Position numbers and translations under genes: made by a program. Of a stretch of DNA of 8,265 bases, positions 1 to 5,094 are shown piece after piece. Each line of letters begins with the position of its first letter. Positions within the stretch are counted from its first letter, which is position 1. The notes below the pieces were generated by a model. It worked only from the letters and a program-made list of their open reading frames with translations. It searched no databases and had not been told where the DNA came from. The stretch covers positions 1 through 8,265 of the forward strand of contig CALUSZ010000130.1 in assembly GCA_944323495.1 (NCBI GenBank), in the 5' to 3' direction. The DNA comes from Candidatus Gastranaerophilales bacterium. Its GTDB lineage: Bacteria; Cyanobacteriota; Vampirovibrionia; Gastranaerophilales; Gastranaerophilaceae.

Positions 1-981
1 TCAATAACAATGCCATACCATATAGAAGTTGACGGCTACAGCGAATCTCATGCGGGAAAGGGTAAAATAGGTACGACCAAAAGGGGGATAGGGCCCACTT
101 ACACAGACAAGGCTGCAAGAATCGGGCTTAAGATACAAGACTTGTATTCTTATGAGGCTTTGAATGAAAAGCTGGATATAATATTGCCTTTAAAGAACAA
201 AATTCTTAAAAACGTATACGGTATTGAAGAGTATTCTAAAGACTGCATAATCTCGCTATGCGAAAAGTATGCGGAACTCTTTAGACCTTATGTATGTTTT
301 GACTGGCAGGACATGCTGAACAGGTACAAAGATCGTGCTATTCTGTTTGAAGGCGCGCAGGGTGTAATGCTGGATGTTGATTACGGCACATACCCATTTG
401 TAACAAGTTCAAACCCTATAGGAGGCGGGGCTGCTGTAGGAAGCGGCTATGGGCCTTCTATGATAGAAGAAGTTATAGGAGTTTCCAAGGCTTATGTAAC
501 ACGAGTTGGAGAAGGGCCTTTTGTAAGCGAGCTAACAGATGAGACCGGACAAAAAATTCAGGAAATCGGGCATGAATTTGGAGTAACAACAGGGCGCCCG
601 AGAAGATGCGGCTGGTTTGATTCAGTAATTATGAAATATGCAGTTCTGGTTGGCGGGATAACAAAAGTTGCGCTTACTAAAATTGATGTATTTGATACTT
701 TTGAAGAGATAAAAATCTGCACCGCATACAAGGATTGCAGAAACGATAAGGTATACACTTCATACCCGACAGATGTATTTATCCACAAATACCTAGAGCC
801 GATTTATGAGACAATGCCGGGTTGGAAAACATCATTAAGCGAAATAAGAAAATATGACGATTTACCGGAGAATGCTAAAAAGTTTATCTCAAAGGTAGAG
901 GACTTAATCGGCGCTCCTGTCGGCATAATAAGTGTAGGTCCTGATAGAGAACAGACCATTTTTATAGATGATTCAATCTAA
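1..981 (+). CDS. purA: Adenylosuccinate synthetase, 5'-truncated by the window edge
   Basis: PurA joins IMP and aspartate using GTP to make adenylosuccinate, the first committed step from IMP to AMP, in the cytosol. The reading frame is open from base 1 and the ATG at 10 is internal, because residues typical of the mid-protein region (MPYH, then GTT-RGIGPTY) follow at once. About 326 residues are visible. Compared with a usual length near 430, roughly the first 110, including the GDEGKGK phosphate loop, lie outside. Visible signatures are GTTKRGIGPTYTDKAAR (IMP and dimer contacts), FEGAQG followed by LDVDYGTYPFVTSSNP, TTGRPRRCGWFD (IMP loop), the guanine-recognition TKIDVFD, and the C-terminal ISVGPDREQTI that normally ends the family. 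The missing N-terminus is an edge effect, not a pseudogene. No convincing terminator follows; only a 4-bp AT-rich hairpin overlaps the stop. Recognition is secure. Confidence 0.97.
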   Translation, partial: SITMPYHIEVDGYSESHAGKGKIGTTKRGIGPTYTDKAARIGLKIQDLYSYEALNEKLDIILPLKNKILKNVYGIEEYSKDCIISLCEKYAELFRPYVCFDWQDMLNRYKDRAILFEGAQGVMLDVDYGTYPFVTSSNPIGGGAAVGSGYGPSMIEEVIGVSKAYVTRVGEGPFVSELTDETGQKIQEIGHEFGVTTGRPRRCGWFDSVIMKYAVLVGGITKVALTKIDVFDTFEEIKICTAYKDCRNDKVYTSYPTDVFIHKYLEPIYETMPGWKTSLSEIRKYDDLPENAKKFISKVEDLIGAPVGIISVGPDREQTIFIDDSI

Positions 982-1033
982 AGTTAGAGTTTTTTCATAA
1001 TTTTTGGTAATTCTTTTTTTATCCAGATACTTC

Positions 1034-1039
1034 TAAAAT
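1034..1039 (+). promoter_or_regulatory. -10 box placed for a leaderless mRNA of the STAS-like gene
   Basis: TAAAAT (5 of 6 to TATAAT) ends 6 nt before the ATG at 1046, so transcription would start at or next to the A of the start codon. No Shine-Dalgarno sequence precedes that ATG. The -35 position (about 1011-1016) is only a T-rich stretch. The same geometry recurs at two other starts in the window. Confidence 0.45.
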
Positions 1040-1045
1040 GATAGT

Positions 1046-1384
1046 ATGGAAATAAAAACCTCAGAATTATTTTGTATACTTACACCTCTAAGTCCTAAAC
1101 TGGATAAACGAGAAGCTGCAAGGATTTTTCAAGAAGCTGATTCTAACAAGACAAAAATAATTGGTCTTGATTTGTCATTTGTTCAAGACTGTTCAATAGA
1201 TTTCTATGAAGAATTAAGCAGTTTCGCAAAAAATTCCTTCATAGGTTTATTTAATATACCATCTGAAATTTTTACAATATTTAACGTTATGAATTTAGAT
1301 AAAGAAGTTAGCCTATTTGTGAATGAAATTGACTTCAAAGCCAATAAACATCGCATTTTAAACCGAAAATTCTGCATTGTCTAA
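1046..1384 (+). CDS. Small STAS-domain-like protein
   Basis: This 112-residue protein has the layout of a single STAS domain, the fold of anti-sigma-factor antagonists and of lipid-asymmetry (MlaB-type) proteins. I see a hydrophobic strand IIGLDLSFV (38-46), then DCSIDFYEEL (48-57) at the place of the usual D-S-S-G-L motif, then IGLFNIPSEIFTIFNVMNLDKEVSLF, resembling the family's strand, helix and 'L..tgLd..f' ending. Ser50 is at the position phosphorylated in SpoIIAA-like antagonists, but the following Gly is replaced by Ile. It has no signal peptide or membrane segment, so it is probably cytosolic. No kinase, anti-sigma factor or sigma factor lies beside it. The start has no SD; a -10 box six bases upstream suggests a leaderless transcript. 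The assignment rests on pattern resemblance, so a diverged unrelated small protein is possible. Confidence 0.6.
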   Translation: MEIKTSELFCILTPLSPKLDKREAARIFQEADSNKTKIIGLDLSFVQDCSIDFYEELSSFAKNSFIGLFNIPSEIFTIFNVMNLDKEVSLFVNEIDFKANKHRILNRKFCIV

Positions 1385-1386
1385 GC

Positions 1387-1408
1387 TAGCCTTATCAGGC
1401 TATTATTT
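1387..1408 (+). terminator. Probable intrinsic terminator after the STAS-like gene
   Basis: TAGCCT (1387-1392) and AGGCTA (1397-1402) form a perfect 6-bp stem with a TATC loop, followed by TTATTT. It lies just past the stop codon at 1384. The U-tract is interrupted, so efficiency may be moderate. Confidence 0.55.
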
Positions 1409-1428
1409 GCCCTATATAAGCCCAAGGG

Positions 1429-1457
1429 TTGAAAAATTTTTATTTTTATAATAGAAT
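1429..1457 (+). promoter_or_regulatory. Sigma70-type promoter of the lytic transglycosylase gene
   Basis: TTGAAA (1429-1434) and TAGAAT (1452-1457) each match the consensus at 5 of 6 positions and are separated by exactly 17 bp. Transcription would begin near 1464, giving a leader of about 200 nt before the ATG at 1667. A second perfect TATAAT at 1447-1452 is only 12 bp from the -35 and is less likely to be the one used. Confidence 0.6.
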
Positions 1458-1463
1458 ACTCAT

Positions 1464-1654
1464 GACATAAATTCTGTACAATTATTTATCCAAACCGGAG
1501 TGCGGGGAATAATCAGAATAGTCGCCTAACAAGTTTTTTGAGTCAGGGTTACAAAAAATTTAGGAAAGACGTCTTTTTAGGAACCAAACGAGAACATAGT
1601 GAAACCGCAGGGAGGATTTTTGAGAATAGTTTACAGAATCCAATTCACAATAAT
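1464..1654 (+). promoter_or_regulatory. Long structured 5' leader of the transglycosylase mRNA, possible cis-regulatory RNA
   Basis: The 282 bases between the STAS-like gene and the transglycosylase start hold a terminator, a promoter and this leader. Hairpin 1 spans 1471-1519: ATTCTG pairs with CAGAAT (1514-1519), ATTATT (1481-1486) with AATAAT (1508-1513), and CCG (1495-1497) with CGG (1503-1505) around a GAGTG loop. Hairpin 2 spans 1521-1570: GTC with GAC, CCTAA (1525-1529) with TTAGG (1560-1564), and GTTTTTTG (1533-1540) with CAAAAAAT (1552-1559), with an 11-nt loop. A weaker hairpin 3 pairs GGATT (1614-1618) with AATCC (1637-1641). A second copy of CAGAAT at 1634-1639 overlaps hairpin 3 and could compete for the 5' ATTCTG. 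No terminator hairpin or SD-blocking helix is obvious. I do not recognise a known riboswitch consensus. Confidence 0.5.
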
Positions 1655-1666
1655 AAGAGGATTTCA

Positions 1667-2281
1667 ATGATTAGAAAAACAGTCTTAACAGCTATTGCAT
1701 TGTTAACACTACTGTGCGTTAGGGTTCAAGCTGCTCCGACACCGGAAGACGTAATTAAAGAAACCATTGTAAAGCATTCATTAGAAATGGATGTTGACCC
1801 TGCTTTGGCTCTTAGTATTGCGAAAAAAGAATCCGGTTTCAAACATGAACTAAAAAGCCCGCACGGAGCGGTAGGAGTATTCCAGCTGCTGCCGTCCACG
1901 GCTAACAGAATGGGATTTAACCCGTATTACTTAAGCGAAAACATCAAGGCAGGTTTAACCTACTACAAAATGATGTACAAAATGTTCGGCTCGACTGAGC
2001 TTGCACTTGCAGCTTACAATGCAGGCCCGGGTAACGTAAAAAAATTCGGTGGAACTATTCCTCCGTATAGCGAAACTAAAAGGTTCGTAAACCAGATTAT
2101 GCTTGACTACAATAAGTTAAAAGCAAATCCGGATCCGGCTATAATTAAAGTTACACAAGCAAAAGCTCCTATGCCGGATAAGAAAACCGAGGCGTCTAAC
2201 GCTCCAAAACCGATTGAACTTCCTAATTTGAAGGAAATTCCTGAAATCAAACATTCAGATCCGGTTATGGAAATCTTGTAA
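1667..2281 (+). CDS. Secreted lytic murein transglycosylase (SLT domain, GH23 family)
   Basis: The enzyme cleaves the MurNAc-GlcNAc bond of peptidoglycan without water, forming 1,6-anhydro-MurNAc ends, and would act outside the inner membrane. I chose the ATG at 1667 because AAGAGG sits 6 bases upstream and the product then opens with a signal peptide: MIRK, a hydrophobic core to about residue 18, and VQA just before the predicted cleavage after Ala22. An upstream in-frame TTG at 1538 would hide the signal and run through the structured leader. The 204-residue precursor has the SLT core at about 35-155: catalytic Glu55 in ESGF, then GAVGVFQLLPSTA, then AAYNAGPGNVKKFGG. The Pro/Lys-rich tail (from about 160) has no recognisable domain and may be a linker or wall-facing stretch. 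It is alone in its transcription unit, between its own promoter and a strong terminator. Confidence 0.93.
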   Translation: MIRKTVLTAIALLTLLCVRVQAAPTPEDVIKETIVKHSLEMDVDPALALSIAKKESGFKHELKSPHGAVGVFQLLPSTANRMGFNPYYLSENIKAGLTYYKMMYKMFGSTELALAAYNAGPGNVKKFGGTIPPYSETKRFVNQIMLDYNKLKANPDPAIIKVTQAKAPMPDKKTEASNAPKPIELPNLKEIPEIKHSDPVMEIL

Positions 2282-2285
2282 CAAT

Positions 2286-2316
2286 AAAAACCTCTCTTTT
2301 TAAGAGAGGTTTTTTA
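2286..2316. terminator. Strong bidirectional intrinsic terminator
   Basis: CCTCTCTT (2291-2298) pairs perfectly with AAGAGAGG (2302-2309), flanked by A5 on the left and T6 on the right. It therefore works as a terminator on both strands. It ends the transglycosylase transcript (stop at 2281) and the convergent glucokinase transcript (stop at 2338). Confidence 0.9.
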
Positions 2317-2337
2317 TTTTATGTTATTCTATCAATA

Positions 2338-3282
2338 CTATGACTTTATAAGCAAGCTTGCACCGATTACCCCAGCAGTATTTCCAAGCTGAGCCGGAAC
2401 AATTTCCACTTCTCTTTGGATAACCATAGCACGTTTTGCAATAGTTTCTCTTATCGGTTCAAGCAGGATGTCCCCGGCATCAGCAACTCCTCCTCCGATA
2501 ATAATTTTTTCAGGGTTAAGCAGGTTGACTACGCTTGTAAGGCCCATTCCAATGTATTCACCCATAATTCTAAATATTTGTTTTGCAACAGGATCCCCTT
2601 CTTTTGCCGCAACTGCAACAATATACGGTGTAATATCCGGGTTAGCAAGTTCTCTGTATTTTGTAGACTTGCCGCCTCTTATATATTCTTCTGCCATTGC
2701 AACAATGCTCGGGCCTGATGCATAAGCTTCCAGACAACCTCTGTCTCCGCATCCGCAAAGCGGGCCGCCCTGCATATTTAATTTGATATGACCAATCTCA
2801 CCTGCTGCATTAGCGGCACCTCTGACAAGCTTTCCGTTGATAACCAAACCGGCACCGATTCCGGTTCCCACTGTTATACAAACAAGGTTTTCGCATCCTA
2901 CACCGGCACCATAGTTTAACTCCCCAAGAGCAGCCGTTCTTACATCGTTATCTACACGAGTCGGAATTCCAAACTCCTCTTCCATAACCTTGGCGATTGG
3001 AACATTAACCCAGCCCGGAATATTCGGAGCAAGTCTGACTATACCATTTTTGCAATCAATCTGTCCGGGGAATCCAAAACCCATGCCTTCTATATCAGAA
3101 GCTTGAAGTTTTGTTTCTTTCAGCAAATCTCTGATTGCTTCTTTCATATTATTGATTGTATATTCATATCCCATTTCCGCTCTTGTCGGAATAGAATTTG
3201 AATAAATAATTTTTCCTTCATCACTTACCAGTGCAATCTTGACATTGGTTCCGCCAACATCAATACCTATTCTTTGTGCCAT
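2338..3282 (-). CDS. glcK: ROK-family glucokinase
   Basis: This cytosolic sugar kinase most likely phosphorylates glucose to glucose 6-phosphate with ATP. At 314 residues it has the length and full motif order of Gram-positive-type ROK glucokinases: phosphate loop DVGGT (8-12), FPGQID (71-76), the catalytic Asp113 in DNDVRTAALGE, second phosphate motif VGTGIGAG (138-145), sugar-binding GEIGH (161-165), and zinc ligands His165, Cys176, Cys178 and Cys183 in C-x-C-G-x-x-G-C-x-E. There is no N-terminal helix-turn-helix, so it is a kinase and not a ROK repressor. Usual glucokinases have E-N-D-A around the catalytic Asp; here it is D-N-D-V, a mild change. The start is supported by AAGGAG 7 bases upstream. 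Substrate is inferred: other ROK kinases take fructose, ManNAc or GlcNAc, and motifs alone do not exclude them. Confidence 0.88.
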   Translation of the reverse strand: MAQRIGIDVGGTNVKIALVSDEGKIIYSNSIPTRAEMGYEYTINNMKEAIRDLLKETKLQASDIEGMGFGFPGQIDCKNGIVRLAPNIPGWVNVPIAKVMEEEFGIPTRVDNDVRTAALGELNYGAGVGCENLVCITVGTGIGAGLVINGKLVRGAANAAGEIGHIKLNMQGGPLCGCGDRGCLEAYASGPSIVAMAEEYIRGGKSTKYRELANPDITPYIVAVAAKEGDPVAKQIFRIMGEYIGMGLTSVVNLLNPEKIIIGGGVADAGDILLEPIRETIAKRAMVIQREVEIVPAQLGNTAGVIGASLLIKS

Positions 3283-3319
3283 TTATAAATCTCCTTCTTT
3301 AAAATACAAATGCGTATAA

Positions 3320-3348
3320 ATAGTACCACAAAGGGGATAGTGGGTAAA
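3320..3348 (-). promoter_or_regulatory. Candidate promoter of the glucokinase gene
   Basis: On the minus strand TTTACC (3343-3348) and TACTAT (3320-3325) match the -35 and -10 consensus at 4 of 6 positions each, 17 bp apart. The mRNA would start near 3313, about 30 nt before the ATG, leaving room for the AAGGAG site. The G9 tract on the plus strand directly abuts the -35. An alternative -35 TTGTGG (3326-3331) has poorer -10 partners. Confidence 0.4.
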
Positions 3349-3357
3349 GGGGGGGGG
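3333..3357 (+). repeat. G9 homopolymer and four-tract G-quadruplex-like pattern
   Basis: The plus strand has GGGG (3333-3336), GGG (3342-3344) and an uninterrupted run of nine G (3349-3357), separated by 5 and 4 bases. This satisfies the simple pattern of four G-tracts of three or more with loops of 1 to 7. Nothing else in the window has a comparable G run. It overlaps the candidate glucokinase promoter. Confidence 0.75.
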
Positions 3358-3368
3358 ATGATAAGATA

Positions 3369-3391
3369 AATTTTGAGATCTTTTTATCTCA
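3369..3391 (-). terminator. Weak hairpin downstream of the PHP-domain gene
   Basis: TGAGAT (3374-3379) and ATCTCA (3386-3391) form a 6-bp stem with a 6-base loop. Read on the minus strand, it follows the PHP stop by about 25 bases and is followed by AAAATTTATC rather than a clean U-tract. It may be a weak terminator or simple symmetry. The PHP gene and the glucokinase gene lie in the same direction 130 bp apart. Confidence 0.35.
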
Positions 3392-3414
3392 GAGAGGATA
3401 AATTACTAATCTCA

Positions 3415-4023
3415 TTAAAATTTCTCACCATGAAAATCATCTCCGCCTGTACATATTAGTTGCGGATATTTTTCAGCAATTTTGATTACATCCCCTGCCG
3501 AATGAAATTTAACAATCTTTCTGAATCTTGGATATGGATAATACGTCTCAATCCCATCAAGCCCGCAGTCTATCAGTTTTTTCACAAGCTTTTCCAAACT
3601 CAATGCCCAATAGCATGCCGGATGTGCCAGAACCGCAATCCCTCCAGCATTGTGTATTGCCTTAATAAGTTTCGGAACATTTCTCCTTGCAAAGAGCCGA
3701 ACAATATCACCTTCTGTCTCAGCCTTTGTCTTTGCCATATATTGCGCAAGCTCTTCATTGTGGACATCTATTCCGTAAGCCAGAAGATGAATATAAACAT
3801 ACCCAAACCAGCAATCAAACTCCACTCCCGGAATCAGTATTTCATCTTGATAAATCTTATGTCCCTTAACAGTGTTATGATCCGTTATTGAAATATATTC
3901 ATACCCTTTTGCTTTAGCACTTTCCAAGATGTCCTTAAAATCGGCCTTACCGTCAGAAAATGCGGAATGTATATGAAGATTAACCTTGCCTGATAAAAAC
4001 TCTTCTTTTGTAAAATTTCTCAT
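3415..4023 (-). CDS. Compact PHP-domain metal-dependent phosphoesterase
   Basis: PHP proteins hydrolyse phosphate esters with a cluster of divalent metals; the nearest well-known relatives are TrpH/YciV-type enzymes (RNase AM, 5'-3' exoribonuclease and 3',5'-bisnucleotide phosphatase). All expected ligands are visible: His17 and His19 with Asp24 (LHIHSAFSDG), His49 (TDHNT), Glu68 (IPGVEF), His79 (YIHLLAYGID), His134 (LAHP), and Asp196 and His198 (GGDDFHG). At 202 residues it is much shorter than the usual 280 or so. The segment between the IHLLAYGID strand and the AGGIAVLAHP strand is reduced, and the chain stops four residues after DDFHG. Four in-frame stop codons fall within 15 bases at the end, so readthrough is not an explanation. 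No SD precedes the ATG; TATAAA at 4033-4038 would give a leader of only a few bases. Fold assignment is firm, substrate unknown. Confidence 0.85.
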   Translation of the reverse strand: MRNFTKEEFLSGKVNLHIHSAFSDGKADFKDILESAKAKGYEYISITDHNTVKGHKIYQDEILIPGVEFDCWFGYVYIHLLAYGIDVHNEELAQYMAKTKAETEGDIVRLFARRNVPKLIKAIHNAGGIAVLAHPACYWALSLEKLVKKLIDCGLDGIETYYPYPRFRKIVKFHSAGDVIKIAEKYPQLICTGGDDFHGEKF

Positions 4024-4064
4024 AATACTATCTTTATACTACAATTAAAAAATATAAAAAAGAA

Positions 4065-4070
4065 GCGGAG
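4065..4070 (+). promoter_or_regulatory. Ribosome binding site deciding the start at 4078
   Basis: GCGGAG ends 7 bases before the ATG at 4078. Another ATG at 4071 directly abuts this site and is in a different frame, so spacing favours 4078. The 54-bp gap to the divergent PHP gene must hold both promoters; TATAAA at 4053-4058 is a possible plus-strand -10. Confidence 0.6.
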
Positions 4071-4077
4071 ATGTTTT

Positions 4078-5094
4078 ATGGCAAAAAAGACTCAGTCACC
4101 ACTCGGAATTTTCACAGAATCAATAGGTTTATACTTTTCAAACTTCAATAAATTTATTCAGTACATGTCTTTTCCTGTACTCGGACAGATTGCAGGACTT
4201 GCACTCGTATTTCTGATTACATTTTTTTATACAAAACATCTGGAAAACCTTATTTTTAAGTTTCCGGCGCTTGATAATTTTAATATTCTGATTCTTTTAT
4301 CGATTGTAATCACACTTCCCGGACTTATTATTTTCGTAAAAGCTTTTTGGGAGTATTTGGTAGCGTACGGTGCCATAAACTCTATGGTAGATAATATGCT
4401 TAAATCTGGAAAAGTGTATGATTTTAATGCTCACACAGAACTAATTAAAAGAAGAACCATACCATTTGTAGGTTTATGGTTCTTATTCGGCATATTTTCG
4501 TTATTTGCGCTATGTCCGCTATGTTGGATAATTTGTGCAATTCTTGCGATTTACTTTGTTCTTGTTTTCCAAGCCTTTACTTATGAACCTGAATTATCTC
4601 CGCTTGGATGCGTAAAAAAGAGTCTATCTCTTATCAAAGGTCATTTTGCTTCAACATTTATGCTTATGGCGCTTATAGGAGCATTAACTTATGTTTTTAT
4701 TCCGCAGGTTTGCATAAAGCTCCTTGATATCAGCGGTGTTAATAACTTTTTAGCAAATGGTATTATACCGCTTGTAAAAGACTTGCCGCTTGATGGATTA
4801 AATAATATTCTTAAAACTTACGGAGCAAAACCTATTCTGGAATCAGATATCGCGCTATTTACAATCCAAACATTTATTGCACAGATTCTGATTCAATATA
4901 CACTTCCTATGCGTTCAATTCTGTGGTCGCTGTGGTATAAAGAGCTTGATATTCCGGCGCAAAAGGCGGACAAAAAATCAAAAAAGAAACGTCCCAGTGA
5001 AAAACTTATGGAAGAATCTCATAAAAAATACGGTAACAAAAAATTAGACCGAAATATTATTAAAAGAGCTATGGAGAAGGACGATGATATTTAA
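4078..5094 (+). CDS. Polytopic membrane protein with Lys-rich cytosolic tail, function unknown
   Basis: This is a 338-residue inner-membrane protein with about six hydrophobic segments, near residues 33-51, 69-95, 129-145, 147-168, 192-212 and 257-285. The stretch after the fourth segment, with LGCVKKSLSLIKGHF (176-190), resembles the 'A.kkSw.l.kgnf' signature of the broad DUF975 / GPDPase-membrane-domain-like group, whose members lack known enzymatic activity; this is resemblance only. Residues 295-338 form a highly basic tail (KADKKSKKKRPSEK and more) ending in acidic DDDI, likely cytosolic and possibly contacting RNA, ribosomes or anionic lipid. An SD (GCGGAG) supports the start. It is divergent from PHP and convergent with the glycosyltransferase, overlapping the latter's 3' end by 26 bp with no terminator visible. 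I cannot assign a function. Confidence 0.8.
   Translation: MAKKTQSPLGIFTESIGLYFSNFNKFIQYMSFPVLGQIAGLALVFLITFFYTKHLENLIFKFPALDNFNILILLSIVITLPGLIIFVKAFWEYLVAYGAINSMVDNMLKSGKVYDFNAHTELIKRRTIPFVGLWFLFGIFSLFALCPLCWIICAILAIYFVLVFQAFTYEPELSPLGCVKKSLSLIKGHFASTFMLMALIGALTYVFIPQVCIKLLDISGVNNFLANGIIPLVKDLPLDGLNNILKTYGAKPILESDIALFTIQTFIAQILIQYTLPMRSILWSLWYKELDIPAQKADKKSKKKRPSEKLMEESHKKYGNKKLDRNIIKRAMEKDDDI

Noticed and set aside
558..788. 76-codon open frame on the minus strand
   Set aside because: It lies wholly inside purA with no SD or recognisable motif; a shadow of the conserved coding sequence.
977..995. Hairpin and T6 tract at the purA stop as a terminator
   Set aside because: The stem is at most 4 AT-rich pairs and overlaps the stop codon; the T-tract alone is not enough to call it.
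1565..1576. AAAGACGTCTTT 12-bp palindrome as a regulator site
   Set aside because: It lies about 100 bases into the leader, and part of it is used by hairpin 2; a DNA operator there is less likely than RNA structure or chance.
1471..1654. c-di-AMP (ydaO/yuaA) riboswitch upstream of the transglycosylase
   Set aside because: Gene context fits and short pieces such as GTCGCCTAAC and GGAACC look similar, but the conserved blocks are not in the right order and the closing 3' strand of P1 is missing.
1538..1666. Upstream TTG start giving a 247-residue transglycosylase
   Set aside because: It has no SD, runs through the structured leader, and would bury the clear signal peptide that starts at the ATG at 1667, which has AAGAGG at ideal distance.
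2416..2725. Two plus-strand open frames opposite the glucokinase
   Set aside because: The opposite strand encodes conserved ROK motifs; these frames have no SD or domain.
3460..3891. 143-codon plus-strand open frame opposite the PHP gene
   Set aside because: It is antisense to all the PHP metal-ligand motifs and its product looks like random composition.
4071..4079. ATG at 4071 as start of the membrane protein
   Set aside because: It directly abuts the SD-like GCGGAG and is in a different frame from the long membrane-protein coding sequence.
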